Notes: generated by a model not told the origin, from the sequence alone. Shown: positions 1 to 7,003, counted from the stretch's first letter. The stretch is 11,385 nt of DNA from Competibacteraceae bacterium UBA2792 (GCA_002352125.1 DEHU01000017.1:7162-18546), one strand, 5' to 3'. A program made the numbers and translations.

Positions 1-1791
1 ATTCGCACGCCGCTCAACGCCATCGTCGGAATGACCCACCTGGTGCGGCGTGGGGCGAGCGATCCCAAGCTGCGGGAGCAATTGGACAAGATCGACGGTG
101 CGGCCCATCACCTGCTAGGAGTTGTCAACGATATTTTGGACATTTCCAAAATCGAAGCAGGCCGGCTCCAACTCAAACAATCCGATTTCGTGCTCGCCCG
201 GATTTTCGATCAGGTGCTCGCCCTGATCGGCGGGAAAGCGCGAGCCAAAGGCTTGGAGGTCGTCGCCGACATCGACCCGGCGCTCGCGAGCGTGCTGCGC
301 GGCGATTCCTTGCGGCTGGGGCAGATTCTGCTCAACTATGCCGGCAACGCCGTCAAGTTCACCGAGCGCGGTTTCATCGCGCTGCGGGCCAAAGTCCTGG
401 AGGAAACCGCAACCGATTGGTTGGCGCGTTTCGAGGTACAAGATACTGGCATCGGTATCGTGCCAGAAGAGCAAACGCGGCTGTTCGAGGACTTCGAGCA
501 GGCGGATAGTTCCACCACTCGCCAGTACGGCGGCACCGGATTGGGGTTGGCCATCAACCGGCGGCTGGTGCAACTGATGGGTGGGGATCTGGGCGTCGCG
601 AGCGAACCCGGTCGCGGCAGCACTTTTTGGTTCGTCGTCCGTCTCGGCAAAGGTATCGGTTTGGCGCAACCACTGGAGTGTAACGAAGTGGCAACTGTTT
701 CGGAGACGGAATCCACCGCCGAGCGTACTTTGGCGAGGCACTATCGCGGTGCCTGCCTGCTGCTGGTGGAAGACAATCCCATCAATCAGGAAGTGGCGCT
801 GAGTTTGCTGCAAGAGGTAGGTTTCGAGGTTGATCTCGCGCAGCACGGTGCCGAGGCGGTCGATCTGGTGCGAGCAACTGCCTACGATCTGATTTTGATG
901 GACGTGCAGATGCCGGTGCTGGATGGATTGGAAGCGACCCGGGCGATCCGCGCCCTGCCAGGCCAGGCGCGTGTCCCCATCGTAGCGATGACTGCCAACG
1001 CCTTCGACGAGGATCGACGGCGCTGCTTGGAAGCGGGCATGAACGACCACGTCGGCAAACCGGTGGACCCCGATATCCTGTTTGCGACGCTTCTGAAATG
1101 GTTGCCGGATCGAGCCGCCACTCCCGTATCCACCGCCCGGCATCCCGCCGTTTTAGTGGCGGAAAATGCCGCCGACTTGCTGGCCCGGCTGGCCGCGATT
1201 CCCGGTTTCGATCCTGGCTTGGGGCTCAAGCTGGTGCGCGGTCAGTTAAATACCTACACTCGGTTACTGCGGCAGTTCGTTGAAACTCGCGCCGGCGACG
1301 AGATCGAACTGCGGCGCAGCTTGGCGAGCGGCGACTGGGCCGCAGCCCGGCGCTGGGTCCATTCCCTACGCAGCGCGGCGGGCGTTTTGGGCGCGATCCA
1401 GGTGCAATCGCTGACCACCGAACTGGAGGCAGCGATTCGCGACGAGTGGCCGGTGACCGAGATCGAGCGACTGGCGGTCGCGGTCGAGGCCGCGCAGTGC
1501 GCGTTGGTAACCGCTTTGCGGGCGGTGTTGCCGGTCGAAACGGGTGCCTCCCTCGCCGGAATGGATTGGCCGCAAGCTCGCGCTGCGCTGGCCGAACTCG
1601 ACGCGCTATTGGCCGAAGACGACATCCGTGCCGGCGACGCATTTTGGCAAGCTGCTCCGCTGCTACAGGCTGCTTTGGGCGAGAGGGCGACGGACGAGCT
1701 GGCACGACGGATCGAGGTCTGCGATTACGAACGAGCCCTGGTTGTGTTGCGCGAGGCATACGCGGGCAGATTCGAGCTGGGCGAGCCCTAG
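1..1791 (+). CDS. Hybrid sensor histidine kinase/response regulator with HPt domain (5' partial)
   Basis: This is the C-terminal part of a BarA-like phosphorelay kinase, which autophosphorylates on His and passes the phosphate His-Asp-His to a separate regulator. The reading frame is open from base 1. The first residues ([10 protein letters not shown]) are the end of the HisKA H-box, so the phospho-His lies just outside the window, as do any sensor and membrane domains. Numbering from base 1, the HATPase has the N-box Asn at about 116, DTGIG at 148-152 and GGTGLGL at 177-183. The receiver has acidic residues E257/D258, phospho-Asp D301 (LMDVQMP) and the Lys of GKP near 353. An HPt domain follows with H454 in [10 protein letters not shown] helical tail of about 80 residues ([10 protein letters not shown] onward) continues past the HPt, as is common in this family. 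All catalytic residues inside the window are intact. The stop is TAG at 1789-1791. The signal and the cognate regulator are unknown; no partner regulator is adjacent. Confidence 0.93.
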   Translation: MRTPLNAIVGMTHLVRRGASDPKLREQLDKIDGAAHHLLGVVNDILDISKIEAGRLQLKQSDFVLARIFDQVLALIGGKARAKGLEVVADIDPALASVLRGDSLRLGQILLNYAGNAVKFTERGFIALRAKVLEETATDWLARFEVQDTGIGIVPEEQTRLFEDFEQADSSTTRQYGGTGLGLAINRRLVQLMGGDLGVASEPGRGSTFWFVVRLGKGIGLAQPLECNEVATVSETESTAERTLARHYRGACLLLVEDNPINQEVALSLLQEVGFEVDLAQHGAEAVDLVRATAYDLILMDVQMPVLDGLEATRAIRALPGQARVPIVAMTANAFDEDRRRCLEAGMNDHVGKPVDPDILFATLLKWLPDRAATPVSTARHPAVLVAENAADLLARLAAIPGFDPGLGLKLVRGQLNTYTRLLRQFVETRAGDEIELRRSLASGDWAAARRWVHSLRSAAGVLGAIQVQSLTTELEAAIRDEWPVTEIERLAVAVEAAQCALVTALRAVLPVETGASLAGMDWPQARAALAELDALLAEDDIRAGDAFWQAAPLLQAALGERATDELARRIEVCDYERALVVLREAYAGRFELGEP

Positions 1792-1933
1792 GAACCCCGT
1801 GGGACGAGGGGGCGTAGCCGACGCGCTTACGCTGAAGGCGCAAGGGTATGCGTGACGCCGTGCAGTCCGCGCCGTGCGGCCAGAATTGACCCGTGGATGA
1901 TCGGCGTTGCTGGGGAAACGGTGCTTCCCGGCG

Positions 1934-3187
1934 CTAGCGGCGTCGCGGACCGCGTCCGGCGGCATGGTTTTCTTCGGGTGGTTCGAGCGCGCGAAAACGA
2001 CGGTACAGCAACAGGTCGTAAGCGATTTTCAGGCCGCCGGCCAGAAAAAGCGGCGCGTTCATCAGCAACGGATTGGCCAGCAGCAACCCGCTCAAAAACG
2101 GCGACGCGGCAGCGCCGATCGAGCGCGCGATATTGGTGATGCCGGCGGCGGCGGAGCGTTCGTCGGGCGCGACCACCGCGACGGTGTAGGATTGTCGAGT
2201 CGGCACATCCATCTGCGAAATGCTAAAACGCAACAGCATGACCGCCGTCGCCAGCGGCAGGGTCGGCATCAGCGGTACCAGACACAGCAGGACGTTGGAT
2301 GGAATGTGGGTGAACACCATCGTGTTGATCAGTCCGAACCGCGCGGCCAAGCGAGCGGCGAGCAGCGCGGAAATTCCCGCCAAGAGGTTCGCCCCGAAAA
2401 AAATGCTGCCGAGCAGACCGGGTTCCGCTCCGAAACGCAGATAGAACCAATAAGCCAGCAAGCTTTGCACCACGAAACCACCGGCGAAGGCGTCCAGTGC
2501 GAACAGGCCGCTCAGCGCCAGAACCACCGCCTTGGACCGATGCAACCCAAACAGCCGCCGCGTCGTTGCAGGATGCGCCGTCGGGGCGATCTCGACGCGC
2601 GGAGACAGGCCGAAGAAGAGCAACATCAGCACGCCGCCACCGAGCGCATAGCCCAGCAAGATGGCCCGGTAAGCATCCAGCGCCGCCATGCCGTTCGCCT
2701 GTAAGGCCTGCGCCAGCCAGCCGCCCCCCAAAGCCCCCAACGCAGTGGTGAAAGATCCGGCCAGGTTGTACCAAGCGAAAATCCGCGTGCGTTGCTCGTT
2801 CGGCAACAGTTGCGCCAAAGCGGCCTGCTCGATGGAGAGAAAAGGGCCGATTTCGTTGCCGCTGGGACTGATGACCCCGACGATTGCGGCCAGGATCAAC
2901 AGCGCCGGTTGGCGCGTCAGCAAAAACGCCACGCCGGCCGCCGCCATCAGCAGCGCGCCCAACAGCAACATGCGCCGCCGTCCCAGGCGATCCGCCGTGG
3001 TGGTTATCGCCAGCGAAATGCCGGCGTCTCCCGCCAGCGTGGCGGTGAGCAGCGCGCCGATCAGCGGTTCGCTAAGACCCAGCTCCGCCAGGTAGAGCAC
3101 CAGTACGACCGATAGAGCTCCGTACGCGAACAGCCGGGTCATGCGCGCGGCGAACAGCAGAACTATGTCCGGTTGGCAGCGGTTCAC
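1934..3187 (-). CDS. MFS family transporter
   Basis: This is a major facilitator superfamily permease of the inner membrane, with about 12 hydrophobic segments over roughly 417 residues, the usual MFS length. The family's motif A loop is present between TM2 and TM3 (TADRLGRRRM). A second conserved stretch, SPSGNEIGPFLSIEQAALA, lies before the middle loop. The C-terminal tail is short, basic and hydrophilic. I chose GTG at 3187-3185 because a GGGA-rich sequence lies just upstream and TM1 begins about 6 residues later. The frame stays open to a TTG at 3220, which would add 11 residues. The ATG at 3230 is in another frame and soon hits a stop. The substrate cannot be read from the sequence. The gene converges on the sensor kinase and diverges from the CHAD gene, with only about 60 bases for both promoters. 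Confidence 0.87.
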   Translation of the reverse strand: MNRCQPDIVLLFAARMTRLFAYGALSVVLVLYLAELGLSEPLIGALLTATLAGDAGISLAITTTADRLGRRRMLLLGALLMAAAGVAFLLTRQPALLILAAIVGVISPSGNEIGPFLSIEQAALAQLLPNEQRTRIFAWYNLAGSFTTALGALGGGWLAQALQANGMAALDAYRAILLGYALGGGVLMLLFFGLSPRVEIAPTAHPATTRRLFGLHRSKAVVLALSGLFALDAFAGGFVVQSLLAYWFYLRFGAEPGLLGSIFFGANLLAGISALLAARLAARFGLINTMVFTHIPSNVLLCLVPLMPTLPLATAVMLLRFSISQMDVPTRQSYTVAVVAPDERSAAAGITNIARSIGAAASPFLSGLLLANPLLMNAPLFLAGGLKIAYDLLLYRRFRALEPPEENHAAGRGPRRR

Positions 3188-3249
3188 GAGCGATTTCCCG
3201 CCCCGGCGATGCGAGGCCAACGAATCTTCATGTTCGGCTAACTCCTCAA

Positions 3250-4248
3250 ATGATAAAATCTTTTAGGTGCGAACAGGCACTCTCTCGATTATCGGCCATC
3301 GTGAACCTCGATACCCTTGTTGCCCACGTCAAAGCCAGCCCCCTTCATTTCGACGCCGATACCACCAGCGAAGACGCCTTCGTCGCTGTGATCGGCGCCT
3401 GTTTGCGTCACGCCGAGGCCAATCGGCCAGCGGTGCTGAACGGCGGGATCGAGGGTATTCATCAGATGCGGGTGGCGTTCCGGCGGCTGCGCTCCGGCCT
3501 CAAGATTTTCCGGCCGCTGATTTCGCGCGAAGCGAGCGCCGAACTGGTCGAAGACGTTCGTTGGCTGAACGGGTTTCTGGGACCGGCCCGCGACTGGGAC
3601 GTGTTTCTGGAGGACGGGTTGTCGCCGGTGTTCGGCCGTTTCCCGCGCAAGCGCGGTCTCGTTTGGTTTCGGAGCAAGGCTGAAGCTATCCGCCAAACCC
3701 ACCATCGGGCCTTGCGGCAAGCTTTGGCCGAGCCTCGTTATCCGGCCATGCTACAACGATTCGCCGATTGGTTGAACTGCCATGCTTGGCGGGATGGCTC
3801 CAGCGACAAACAGCGCGAACGATTGGCGGAACTGGTGACGAGTTTCGCCGCGCCGCTGCTCGAACGCGACCACCGGCGAGTGGTCGAACGGGGCGAATCG
3901 TTCTCCGAACTGTCTGCCGAACGGCGGCACGCGCTGCGTATTCGCGTCAAGGAACTGCGCTACGCGCAAGATTTTTTCGCCAGCCTCTACCATGCGGCGA
4001 CGGCCAAAGCTTATCTGGGCACCTTGGCCAAGTTGCAGGACTGTCTGGGGGTCATGAACGACGTTGCGGTCACTCGCCGGTTGTTGGATGAGGCGGGCTT
4101 AAAGTCGGCGTCCGCTGCACGGCAAGTGATCGAAGGTTGGTACGGCTGCCGGCTGGATGTCCACGAACGCCTGTTCGCTGAAGTCTGGCAACAATTCGTG
4201 GAGTGCGAGCGGCCTTGGAAAGATCGACCGGCACGTTTTGGGCGGTAA
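3250..4248 (+). CDS. CHAD domain-containing protein
   Basis: This is a stand-alone CHAD (conserved histidine alpha-helical domain) protein of 332 aa. CHAD domains are known to bind polyphosphate through basic helices, and CHAD proteins localise to polyphosphate granules in several bacteria. The hallmark HQMRVAFRRLRSGLK is at residues 71-85, LGPARDWDVF at 110-119, RIRVKELRYAQDFF at 230-243 and LAKLQDCLGVMND at 259-271. Together they show the two-fold helical repeat with its Arg/Lys/His surface. No CYTH (triphosphatase) domain is fused or adjacent. The start is uncertain: ATG at 3250 has no clear Shine-Dalgarno and sits inside an A/T-rich promoter-like stretch, while GTG at 3301 would give 316 aa and keep the whole domain. 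It may be co-transcribed with the MmgE/PrpD gene 76 bases downstream. A role in polyphosphate storage is inference from the family. Confidence 0.88.
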   Translation: MIKSFRCEQALSRLSAIVNLDTLVAHVKASPLHFDADTTSEDAFVAVIGACLRHAEANRPAVLNGGIEGIHQMRVAFRRLRSGLKIFRPLISREASAELVEDVRWLNGFLGPARDWDVFLEDGLSPVFGRFPRKRGLVWFRSKAEAIRQTHHRALRQALAEPRYPAMLQRFADWLNCHAWRDGSSDKQRERLAELVTSFAAPLLERDHRRVVERGESFSELSAERRHALRIRVKELRYAQDFFASLYHAATAKAYLGTLAKLQDCLGVMNDVAVTRRLLDEAGLKSASAARQVIEGWYGCRLDVHERLFAEVWQQFVECERPWKDRPARFGR

Positions 4249-4308
4249 CTGCAATCGAGGGAAACGGCCCGCCGAATCCGGCCCGTCTTCGGTATTTTGT
4301 CGTGATCC

Positions 4309-4316
4309 AGAGGAGA
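4309..4316 (+). promoter_or_regulatory. Ribosome binding site of the MmgE/PrpD gene
   Basis: AGAGGAGA ends 8 bases before ATG 4325 and fixes that start; the same frame is open back to 4157, inside the CHAD gene. The 8-mer GAGGAGAA at 4310-4317 is an exact complement of the loop of the proposed small RNA at 5767-5774. Confidence 0.7.
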
Positions 4317-4324
4317 ACAGAACC

Positions 4325-5611
4325 ATGCGTAACCCGACGTTGACTCAACGATTGACCGAACTGATCGCCACCAAGCCGGTCGCTGCCACCGATCTGGAAC
4401 ATGCGGCACTGTTGACGTTGGACGCGCTCGCGAATGCGTTCGCGGGCCGGGCGAGCGAGCCCGGCGCGATCCTGTTGCGCTGGGCCGGCGAAACCGCCGT
4501 GATCGATGCCGCGCGCCGCGCTTTTTTGCTGGGGTCGCTGACCCACATTTTGGAAACCGACGATTTGCACCGCGCTTCGGTAGTGCATCCCGGTTGCGTG
4601 GTGATACCGGCAGCCTGGGCGGTGGCGATGCGGGAAGGAATTCGCGGCCACGCCATGCTCAAAGCCGTGCTATGGGGATTCGAAGCGGCAACCCGAGTGG
4701 GCATGGCGGTCGGACCGGCCCATTACCGAATTTGGCACAATACCGCCACTTGCGGGCCATATGGCTCGGCTATGGCAGCAGCGGCGCTGTTGCAGCTCGA
4801 TGCGGCGGCGACGGTCCATGCGCTGGGCAATGCCGGCACTCAATCCTCCGGGCTGTGGCAATTTTTAGAGGCTGGAACGATGACCAAACATCTGCATGCT
4901 GGTCGAGCGGCGGAGGCGGGGGTATTGGCGGCGGATTTGGCACGCTTCGGTTTTACCGGGCCGCCGGCGATTTTGGAAGGTTCCAAAGGTTGGTTTGCCG
5001 CCACCTGTCCCGACGCCGATCCCGACGCGGTGACGCGCGATCCGGACGGCCCTTGGCAACTGCTGCGGACTTCGGTCAAACCTTGGCCTTCTTGCCGCCA
5101 TACTCATCCGGTGATCGATGCGGCGCAGGAGTTGCGCCAGCACATCGTGGCCGGCACCATCGAGCAGGTTGAAGTGGAGACGTATCCGGCGGCGCTGGAG
5201 GTTTGCGACCGGCCGCAGCCGCAAAGCGATTACGAGGCCAAGTTCTCGCTACAACATTGCGTGGTGGCGGCTTTGGCGCGCGAGAACGTGGATTTTGCCG
5301 TTTTTGCCGAGCCGGAGCGAAAGGCGCTGGCAGATTTGCGGAAGCGAGTGACCGTGCGGGTGGCCGAGCCTTACGCTTCGGCCTATCCGCAGTCTTGGGG
5401 TAGCGCGGTGACGGCGACGGTGCGCGGCGGCGAACGGTTGACGGTGCGACGCACCCACGCCAAGGGCGATCCCGAGGCGGCGCTATCGCCGGTCGAACTG
5501 ATCGCCAAGGCGCGGATGTTGATGACTTACGGTGGAGTGCGCGATCCGGATCGGCTCATCGACGCGATTCTGGCTCTGTCCGACGATTCGGCATTGCCGG
5601 AGTTGCCTTGA
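4325..5611 (+). CDS. MmgE/PrpD family protein
   Basis: This is a 428-aa member of the MmgE/PrpD family, which includes 2-methylcitrate dehydratase, cis-aconitate decarboxylase and iminodisuccinate-type lyases. All are cytosolic enzymes acting on small di- or tricarboxylates. The helical domain holds the active-site region ILETDDLHRASVVHPG (75-90, with D79, D80, H82 and H88), then NTATCGPYGSAMAAA (139-153) and MTKHLHAGRAAEAG (186-199, with K188 and H191). The second domain carries CRHTHP (257-262) and YEAKFSLQHC (303-312). These are the segments that line the active site in characterised members, and none is missing. No other methylcitrate-cycle gene (prpB, prpC, acnD) is nearby, so a prpD name is not justified. 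ATG 4325 is supported by the Shine-Dalgarno at 4309-4316. Likely transcribed with, or just after, the CHAD gene. The substrate is unknown. Confidence 0.88.
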   Translation: MRNPTLTQRLTELIATKPVAATDLEHAALLTLDALANAFAGRASEPGAILLRWAGETAVIDAARRAFLLGSLTHILETDDLHRASVVHPGCVVIPAAWAVAMREGIRGHAMLKAVLWGFEAATRVGMAVGPAHYRIWHNTATCGPYGSAMAAAALLQLDAAATVHALGNAGTQSSGLWQFLEAGTMTKHLHAGRAAEAGVLAADLARFGFTGPPAILEGSKGWFAATCPDADPDAVTRDPDGPWQLLRTSVKPWPSCRHTHPVIDAAQELRQHIVAGTIEQVEVETYPAALEVCDRPQPQSDYEAKFSLQHCVVAALARENVDFAVFAEPERKALADLRKRVTVRVAEPYASAYPQSWGSAVTATVRGGERLTVRRTHAKGDPEAALSPVELIAKARMLMTYGGVRDPDRLIDAILALSDDSALPELP

Positions 5612-5630
5612 AGCGAGGGGATTTTTTTTT
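5606..5630 (+). terminator. Weak candidate terminator after the MmgE/PrpD gene
   Basis: A run of nine T (5622-5630) follows a short stem, CCTT 5606-5609 with AGGG 5616-5619 (one wobble pair, 6-base loop), which overlaps the stop codon. The T-tract is strong but the stem is short, so termination here is only possible. Confidence 0.3.
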
Positions 5631-5679
5631 GGCAATGCAGCAAAATTTTGAGGCTTAACCTATTGTTTGAGCAACAAAA

Positions 5680-5704
5680 CGTTGTTTTTTGCCGAAAAAC
5701 AACG
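5680..5704. repeat. Perfect 10-bp inverted repeat upstream of the small RNA promoter
   Basis: CGTTGTTTTT (5680-5689) and AAAAACAACG (5695-5704) are exact complements around a 5-base centre, TGCCG. There is no T-run after it on the plus strand, so it does not look like an intrinsic terminator. Its centre lies about 44 bases upstream of the -10 element at 5736-5741, a distance at which activators often bind. It could instead form a cruciform or an RNA hairpin in readthrough transcripts. I do not recognise the site as a known operator. Confidence 0.55.
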
Positions 5705-5732
5705 CAAAGTAGTGTGTTTACTCTAAAATTTT

Positions 5733-5741
5733 TGATAAAAT
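5733..5741 (+). promoter_or_regulatory. Extended -10 promoter of the candidate small RNA
   Basis: TGATAAAAT fits the extended -10 pattern (TG, one base, then TAAAAT at 5736-5741, one mismatch from TATAAT). No good -35 is seen at normal spacing, but extended -10 promoters can work without one. Initiation 7-8 bases downstream would fall at 5748-5749, exactly the base of the first hairpin. Confidence 0.55.
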
Positions 5742-5747
5742 ACGCGC

Positions 5748-5839
5748 TGTGTAGCAGGCATTTATCTTCTCCTCGGTCTGCTACACATCCTCCTTTGGTG
5801 GTTTTTGGCCGGACACCTTTGTCCGGCCTTTTTTATTTT
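5748..5839 (+). ncRNA. Candidate small RNA with anti-Shine-Dalgarno-like segments and intrinsic terminator
   Basis: A compact transcript of about 90 nt is suggested by a promoter, a hairpin and a terminator placed with no slack. Hairpin 1 pairs 5748-5759 with 5776-5787: ten perfect pairs (TGTGTAGCAG with CTGCTACACA), one G-U and one C-G. Its 16-base loop contains TTCTCCTC (5767-5774). A single-stranded or weakly paired linker follows with CCTCCTTT (5789-5796), which resembles the 3' end of 16S rRNA. The RNA ends in a 9-bp GC-rich terminator stem and a T-tract (5807-5839). C/U-rich loops that pair with ribosome binding sites are a known design in bacterial sRNAs, for example the alpha-proteobacterial anti-SD RNAs and Xanthomonas sX13. 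I do not recognise this one as a named family. The alternative is a 5' leader or attenuator of the HNH gene, whose start lies 11 bases after the T-tract. Confidence 0.6.
5807..5839 (+). terminator. Intrinsic terminator of the candidate small RNA
   Basis: GGCCGGACA (5807-5815) pairs perfectly with TGTCCGGCC (5820-5828) around a CCTT tetraloop. It is followed by TTTTTT, A, TTTT (5829-5839). This is a strong Rho-independent terminator on the plus strand only. Confidence 0.88.
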
Positions 5840-5850
5840 GAGGGCTGCAA

Positions 5851-6192
5851 GTGAGTGAAGTGCCCGACCTCACGACCGAGCTCCGTCGTCGCGTTCCCCC
5901 CAAGCCAGATCGTTGCGAGTTGTGTGGCCGCGTCGTGGCTGCACTAACCCGGCATCATCTGATTCCGCGTACCCGCCATCGCAAGAAACGTAACCGGCGT
6001 CTGTTCGATCGCCAGGATGTCCGTACCCGCATCTTGTGGATTTGCCGCCCCTGTCACGACCACATCCACGAAGTACTGAGCGAGAAGGAAATGGAGGCGG
6101 ACTATCACAGTCGCGAGGCGTTGCTGGAGCATCCGGCAATCCGCCGTTTCGTGGCCTGGATCGAGAGCAAACCGGAGGGATTCAAGCCGTGA
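5851..6192 (+). CDS. Small HNH endonuclease-like zinc protein
   Basis: This 113-aa protein has the layout of a minimal HNH/beta-beta-alpha-metal fold. CELC (C22, C25) and CRPC (C65, C68) form a probable zinc knuckle. LTRHHLIPRT (32-41, with H35 and H36) supplies the HN-type catalytic His, and CHDHIH (68-73) the second metal-binding His pair. The linker is very basic (TRHRKKRNRR, 41-50), which suits nucleic-acid binding. Such stand-alone HNH proteins are widespread in bacteria and I know of no established role. There is no methylase, toxin or phage gene beside it, so restriction or homing is not supported by context. GTG 5851 is chosen because GAGGG (5840-5844) lies 6 bases upstream. The start directly follows the small RNA terminator, so expression from that promoter would need readthrough. 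Confidence 0.82.
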   Translation: MSEVPDLTTELRRRVPPKPDRCELCGRVVAALTRHHLIPRTRHRKKRNRRLFDRQDVRTRILWICRPCHDHIHEVLSEKEMEADYHSREALLEHPAIRRFVAWIESKPEGFKP

Positions 6193-6222
6193 GGGATTTG
6201 GGTGCTACGGCAGGAGGAGAAA

Positions 6223-6279
6223 ATGCGAAGAGGCGAAGTCGGGCGAAAAAAACCCCGCTTTCGCGGGGTTTCGTTTTAG
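6223..6279 (+). CDS. Possible 18-aa micro-ORF overlapping a terminator
   Basis: A consensus Shine-Dalgarno, AGGAGG (6212-6217), lies 5 bases before ATG 6223, which opens a short basic frame (MRRGEVGRKKPRFRGVSF) ending in TAG at 6277-6279. The frame runs straight through the terminator hairpin at 6250-6271. The ribosome binding site is better than those of most genes here, but the peptide matches nothing I recognise and chance is quite possible. Confidence 0.2.
   Translation: MRRGEVGRKKPRFRGVSF
6250..6276. terminator. Bidirectional intrinsic terminator between the HNH gene and the yccA-like gene
   Basis: Positions 6250-6258 (AAACCCCGC, part of an A7 run beginning at 6246) pair with 6263-6271 around a TTTC loop, a 9-bp stem. 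It is flanked by A's on the left and T's (TTTCGTTTT) on the right. It can therefore end the plus-strand HNH transcript and the minus-strand membrane protein transcript. Confidence 0.85.
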
Positions 6280-6301
6280 ACCAGCAGCCCGTTGTGAGGC
6301 A

Positions 6302-6994
6302 TCAATCGTCGCCGGACATGACGCCCAGGATTTGCAGCAGGCTGATGAACAGGTTGAAGAGAGTGATGTACAGGCTGACGGTAGCCATGATGTAGTTGGT
6401 CTCGCCGCCGTGGATGATCTCGCTGGTCTGCCAGAGGATCATGCCGGACATCAGTAGGACGAACATCCCCGACACCGCCAGCGATAACATCGGCACGTTG
6501 AATAGCATGGCGCCCAGTCCGCCCAGGAACGCGACCAGAATGCCGACCATCAGGAAGCCGCCCATGAAGCTAAAGTCCTTGCGGCTGACCACGGCGTAGC
6601 CGGACAAGGCGAGGAAGATGACGCCGGTGCCGCCCAAGGCCGTCATGACGATCTGCGAGCCATTGGGCAGACTGAGGTAAAGGTTCAGGATCGGTCCCAA
6701 GGTGTAACCGAGGAAGCCAGTCAAGGCAAACACTGCCGCCAAGCCCCAAGCGCTGTCGCGCAGCCGGGTCACGACGAATAAGAGGCCGAAATAGCCGCCC
6801 AGCGTGATCAGCCAATGCAGCGGCGCGGCGTTCGTGGCCATGGCGATGCCGGCGGTCAGAGCGCTGAACAGCAGGGTCATCGACAGCAGCATGTAGGTGT
6901 TGCGCAGCACCTTGTTGCCGACTGCCGACACCACCGAACGATCGGCGGTCAGCGAAATCGGCGCTTTGGCCAGTAGGTCGTTTCTCTGCATCAT
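6302..6994 (-). CDS. yccA: Bax inhibitor-1/YccA family membrane protein
   Basis: This 230-aa protein with seven hydrophobic segments belongs to the Bax inhibitor-1 (TMBIM/YccA/YbhL) family. E. coli YccA is an inner-membrane substrate and modulator of the FtsH protease, and other members leak protons or calcium. The first residues (MMQRNDLLAKAP, about 30 polar residues in all) are cytosolic. TM1 begins near NTYMLLSMTLLFSALTAG. The family features are the last three helices, with GMILWQTSEIIHGGETNYI before the final one and a short acidic C-terminus (SGDD). The length is typical. ATG 6994 is chosen over the next ATG because AAGGAGAT (7004-7011) lies 9 bases upstream. It is transcribed alone towards the shared terminator. 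The yccA symbol rests on family membership; orthology to E. coli yccA specifically was not tested. Confidence 0.9.
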   Translation of the reverse strand: MMQRNDLLAKAPISLTADRSVVSAVGNKVLRNTYMLLSMTLLFSALTAGIAMATNAAPLHWLITLGGYFGLLFVVTRLRDSAWGLAAVFALTGFLGYTLGPILNLYLSLPNGSQIVMTALGGTGVIFLALSGYAVVSRKDFSFMGGFLMVGILVAFLGGLGAMLFNVPMLSLAVSGMFVLLMSGMILWQTSEIIHGGETNYIMATVSLYITLFNLFISLLQILGVMSGDD

Positions 6995-7003
6995 CTTTGT
7001 GAG

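Noticed and set aside
115..1143. 342-codon minus-strand frame opposite the sensor kinase
   Set aside because: This is the shadow of the HATPase/receiver coding sequence. Its composition is unnatural and no motif is recognisable.
1792..1933. Terminator between the convergent sensor kinase and MFS genes
   Set aside because: Only a 5-bp GGGAA/TTCCC stem near 1916-1928 without a T-tract was found. I do not call a terminator or any gene in this gap.
1907..2704. 265-codon plus-strand frame opposite the MFS transporter
   Set aside because: Its Gln/Arg-rich composition is typical of antisense to a Leu/Ala-rich membrane protein. The MFS reading on the other strand has clear TM segments and motif A.
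4157..4324. Extended N-terminus of the MmgE/PrpD protein from ATG 4157
   Set aside because: It lies inside the CHAD gene. The strong ribosome binding site at 4309-4316 and family length both support ATG 4325.
5622..5660. Sigma-54 type promoter (TGGCA) near 5630
   Set aside because: TGGCA is present but the required GC element is not at the correct spacing from GG.
5648..5854. 68-codon frame across the AT-rich island
   Set aside because: It spans the promoter, both hairpins and the terminator of the RNA candidate, has no Shine-Dalgarno, and gives an unconvincing peptide that ends on the HNH start.
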